This document shows, piece by piece, positions 6,390 to 7,512 of a stretch of DNA of 7,512 bases (within the stretch, counting starts at the first letter, position 1; each line of letters begins with the position of its first letter). Source of the DNA: an uncultured Clostridia bacterium (GTDB lineage: Bacteria; Bacillota; Clostridia; Christensenellales; Borkfalkiaceae); contig CAMAJQ010000027.1 in the NCBI GenBank assembly GCA_945835865.1, positions 1 through 7,512 on the forward strand, given 5' to 3'. The notes beneath the pieces were generated by a model. The model ran no database searches and was not told where the DNA came from. It saw only the letters and a program-made list of their open reading frames with translations. A program made the position numbers and the translations under genes.

Positions 6390-7357
6390 TCGGAAAAAGA
6401 ACTGCTGCGGGCGACAATTCCTTCCGGAACGACAGAAGGATTGCCGCCCTCAAAAAAAATCTCGTCAGTTATTCCTTCGTTCTTCCCTTTTTTATCGGTC
6501 TGGTCGTCTTCACGGCGTATCCCATCGTCATGTCTTTCGTCTACGCTCTCTCGAACTTCAACGGGGTGAAGATCACCGAGATCGGTCTGTTCAACTTTAC
6601 CGATAAGATTTTCGATTTCAGCGAATTCGGATGGGGAAGAAAAGTGTTCGGCTCTCTCGGGATCACCTTTCTTTACGTCATCGGAGGAACGGGGCTTTCT
6701 CTCGTGCTCGGCTATATCCTCGCCCTCTTTCTGCGGGCGGAGATCAAAGGAATGAGGCTGATCAGAGTGCTGTGTTATCTGCCCTGTCTCATTCCCGGCA
6801 TCGCGGCGGGCTTTATCTGGACGGATCTGTTTTCCGCCGATCTCGCCGACCCGTCGATGAACGGATTGCTCAATACGTGGATCATCAAATCGGGAGGGGA
6901 GCCTCTCACCTTTTTCACTTCGGCGAAGACCTCTCTCGCCACCCTGATCTTTACGGGGTTGTGGGGGATCGGCGGCGGCATGATCATGTGGCTGGCGGCT
7001 TTCGGAAACATTTCGCCCGAACTTTACGAGGCGGCGAAAATCGACGGCGCGGGCTATTTTAAAAGGCTTTTTGCCATTACCGTGCCCATGTCGACTCCCA
7101 TTCTGTTCTATAACGCCGTGACTTCTCTCATCGGAGGGTTGCAGGTGTTCGGTACTTACGCAAACTACGGCACGGGCGTGGAAGACAGCCTGAACTTTAT
7201 TGCCATACGCATTTACGTCACCGCCTTCGTGGACAGTTTCCCGGGGAACTACGGTCTCGCCTGCGCGATGGCATGGGTACTGTTCGCGATCATCGCCCTT
7301 CTTACCCTCGTCATGTTCAAGACGAGCGGATGGATTCAATACGGGGAGGACGGCTGA
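6386..7357 (+). CDS. Carbohydrate ABC transporter permease, MalF/UgpA type (BPD_transp_1)
   Basis: This membrane subunit of the second sugar importer has 323 residues, within or slightly above the usual MalF/UgpA range. A polar N-terminus of about 25 residues is followed by a first helix containing LPFFIGLVVFTAYPIVMSF, typical of this subfamily. Further helices lie near residues 88-113, 124-145, 186-212, 235-255 and 290-312. The EAA loop that contacts the ATPase is perfect, EAAKIDGAG at residues 215-223, followed by ITVPMSTPILF. The start at 6386 overlaps the stop of the binding-protein gene (ATGA), with AAGGA at 6373-6377, eight bases upstream. The overlap implies translational coupling, so the in-frame TGA in the upstream gene might reduce expression of this permease unless translation restarts. 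The stop TGA at 7355-7357 overlaps the next start by one base. Confidence 0.94.
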   Translation: MIGKRTAAGDNSFRNDRRIAALKKNLVSYSFVLPFFIGLVVFTAYPIVMSFVYALSNFNGVKITEIGLFNFTDKIFDFSEFGWGRKVFGSLGITFLYVIGGTGLSLVLGYILALFLRAEIKGMRLIRVLCYLPCLIPGIAAGFIWTDLFSADLADPSMNGLLNTWIIKSGGEPLTFFTSAKTSLATLIFTGLWGIGGGMIMWLAAFGNISPELYEAAKIDGAGYFKRLFAITVPMSTPILFYNAVTSLIGGLQVFGTYANYGTGVEDSLNFIAIRIYVTAFVDSFPGNYGLACAMAWVLFAIIALLTLVMFKTSGWIQYGEDG

Positions 7358-7512
7358 TGGAACGGATCGATCGGACGGTTTCCGTCGCCGAAGGCAACAG
7401 GGCGGCGCGCAGAAGAAAAATCGCCTATCACGCGGTCAAATACGCGATATCAGCGCTTCTCGTCGTCTTTTTCCTCTTCGTCGTCTTCCTCGAAATCGTT
7501 GGGATCGACGTT
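7357..7512 (+). CDS. Probable partner permease, MalG type (N-terminal part, cut by window end)
   Basis: A frame opens at the ATG at 7357-7359, overlapping the preceding stop as TGATG, with a strong GGGGAGGA at 7343-7350 six bases upstream. It stays open for 52 codons to the window end. It encodes a basic N-terminus (RAARRRK) and then a hydrophobic segment (roughly ISALLVVFFLFVVFLEIV). A MalG-type permease is expected here because MalF and MalG genes normally come in pairs and because the basic head plus first helix fits. The first helix is not followed, within the visible part, by the common Pro-aromatic motif, and it contains a Glu, so the identity comes mainly from context. Confidence 0.65.
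   Translation, partial: MERIDRTVSVAEGNRAARRRKIAYHAVKYAISALLVVFFLFVVFLEIVGIDV

Noticed and set aside
6383..7339. Minus-strand frame of 318 codons opposite the MalF-type permease gene
   Set aside because: The composition is highly charged and His/Arg/Glu-rich, as expected from the complement of a membrane-protein gene, and the + strand has a perfect EAA loop.
1..7512. General reassignment of TGA to an amino acid
   Set aside because: TGA ends four genes at positions that match tight start-stop overlaps or a short gap before the next ribosome binding site, and TGG is used for Trp throughout.

Overview
The window looks like a stretch of a Gram-positive (Bacillota, Clostridia-like) chromosome, probably from a gut or other anaerobic polysaccharide-using lineage. 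This placement is inferred from purine-rich GGAGG/AGAGGA ribosome binding sites, MKK-type lipoprotein signal peptides, InlB-like (Listeria-Bacteroides) repeats on exported proteins, and carbohydrate ABC transporter genes without an adjacent ATPase gene. A Christensenellales-like origin is a guess from style, not shown by the sequence. Everything is coded on the + strand, with gaps of at most about 60 bases, so the window reads as part of one long operon. I saw no RNA gene, CRISPR array, insertion sequence or clear Rho-independent terminator.

Layout. (1) Bases 1-961 hold the end of one sugar ABC importer: the C-terminus of a MalF-type permease, then a complete MalG-type permease with an ATGA overlap. 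(2) Bases 1021-4901 hold three exported proteins: a lipoprotein with two InlB-like repeats and a beta-rich C-terminal region; an SGNH/GDSL hydrolase lipoprotein of carbohydrate-esterase type; and a secreted protein with one InlB-like repeat and a C-terminal membrane anchor preceded by a Gly-Cys motif. (3) Bases 4905-7512 hold a second sugar ABC importer: an extracellular solute-binding lipoprotein, a MalF-type permease and the start of a further membrane protein, probably the MalG partner.

Inferred joint role: surface proteins bind and de-esterify a glycan, and two ABC importers take up the released oligosaccharides. No ATPase is encoded here. Importers of this class in Bacillota commonly use a shared MsmX/UgpC-type ATPase encoded elsewhere, and that would fit.

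The most notable oddity is an in-frame TGA at codon 128 of the solute-binding protein gene. The same reading frame continues intact for 366 more codons with solute-binding-protein character. This is either a fresh nonsense mutation, a sequence error, or (less likely) a read-through site. TGA ends at least four other genes here, so the genetic code appears standard.
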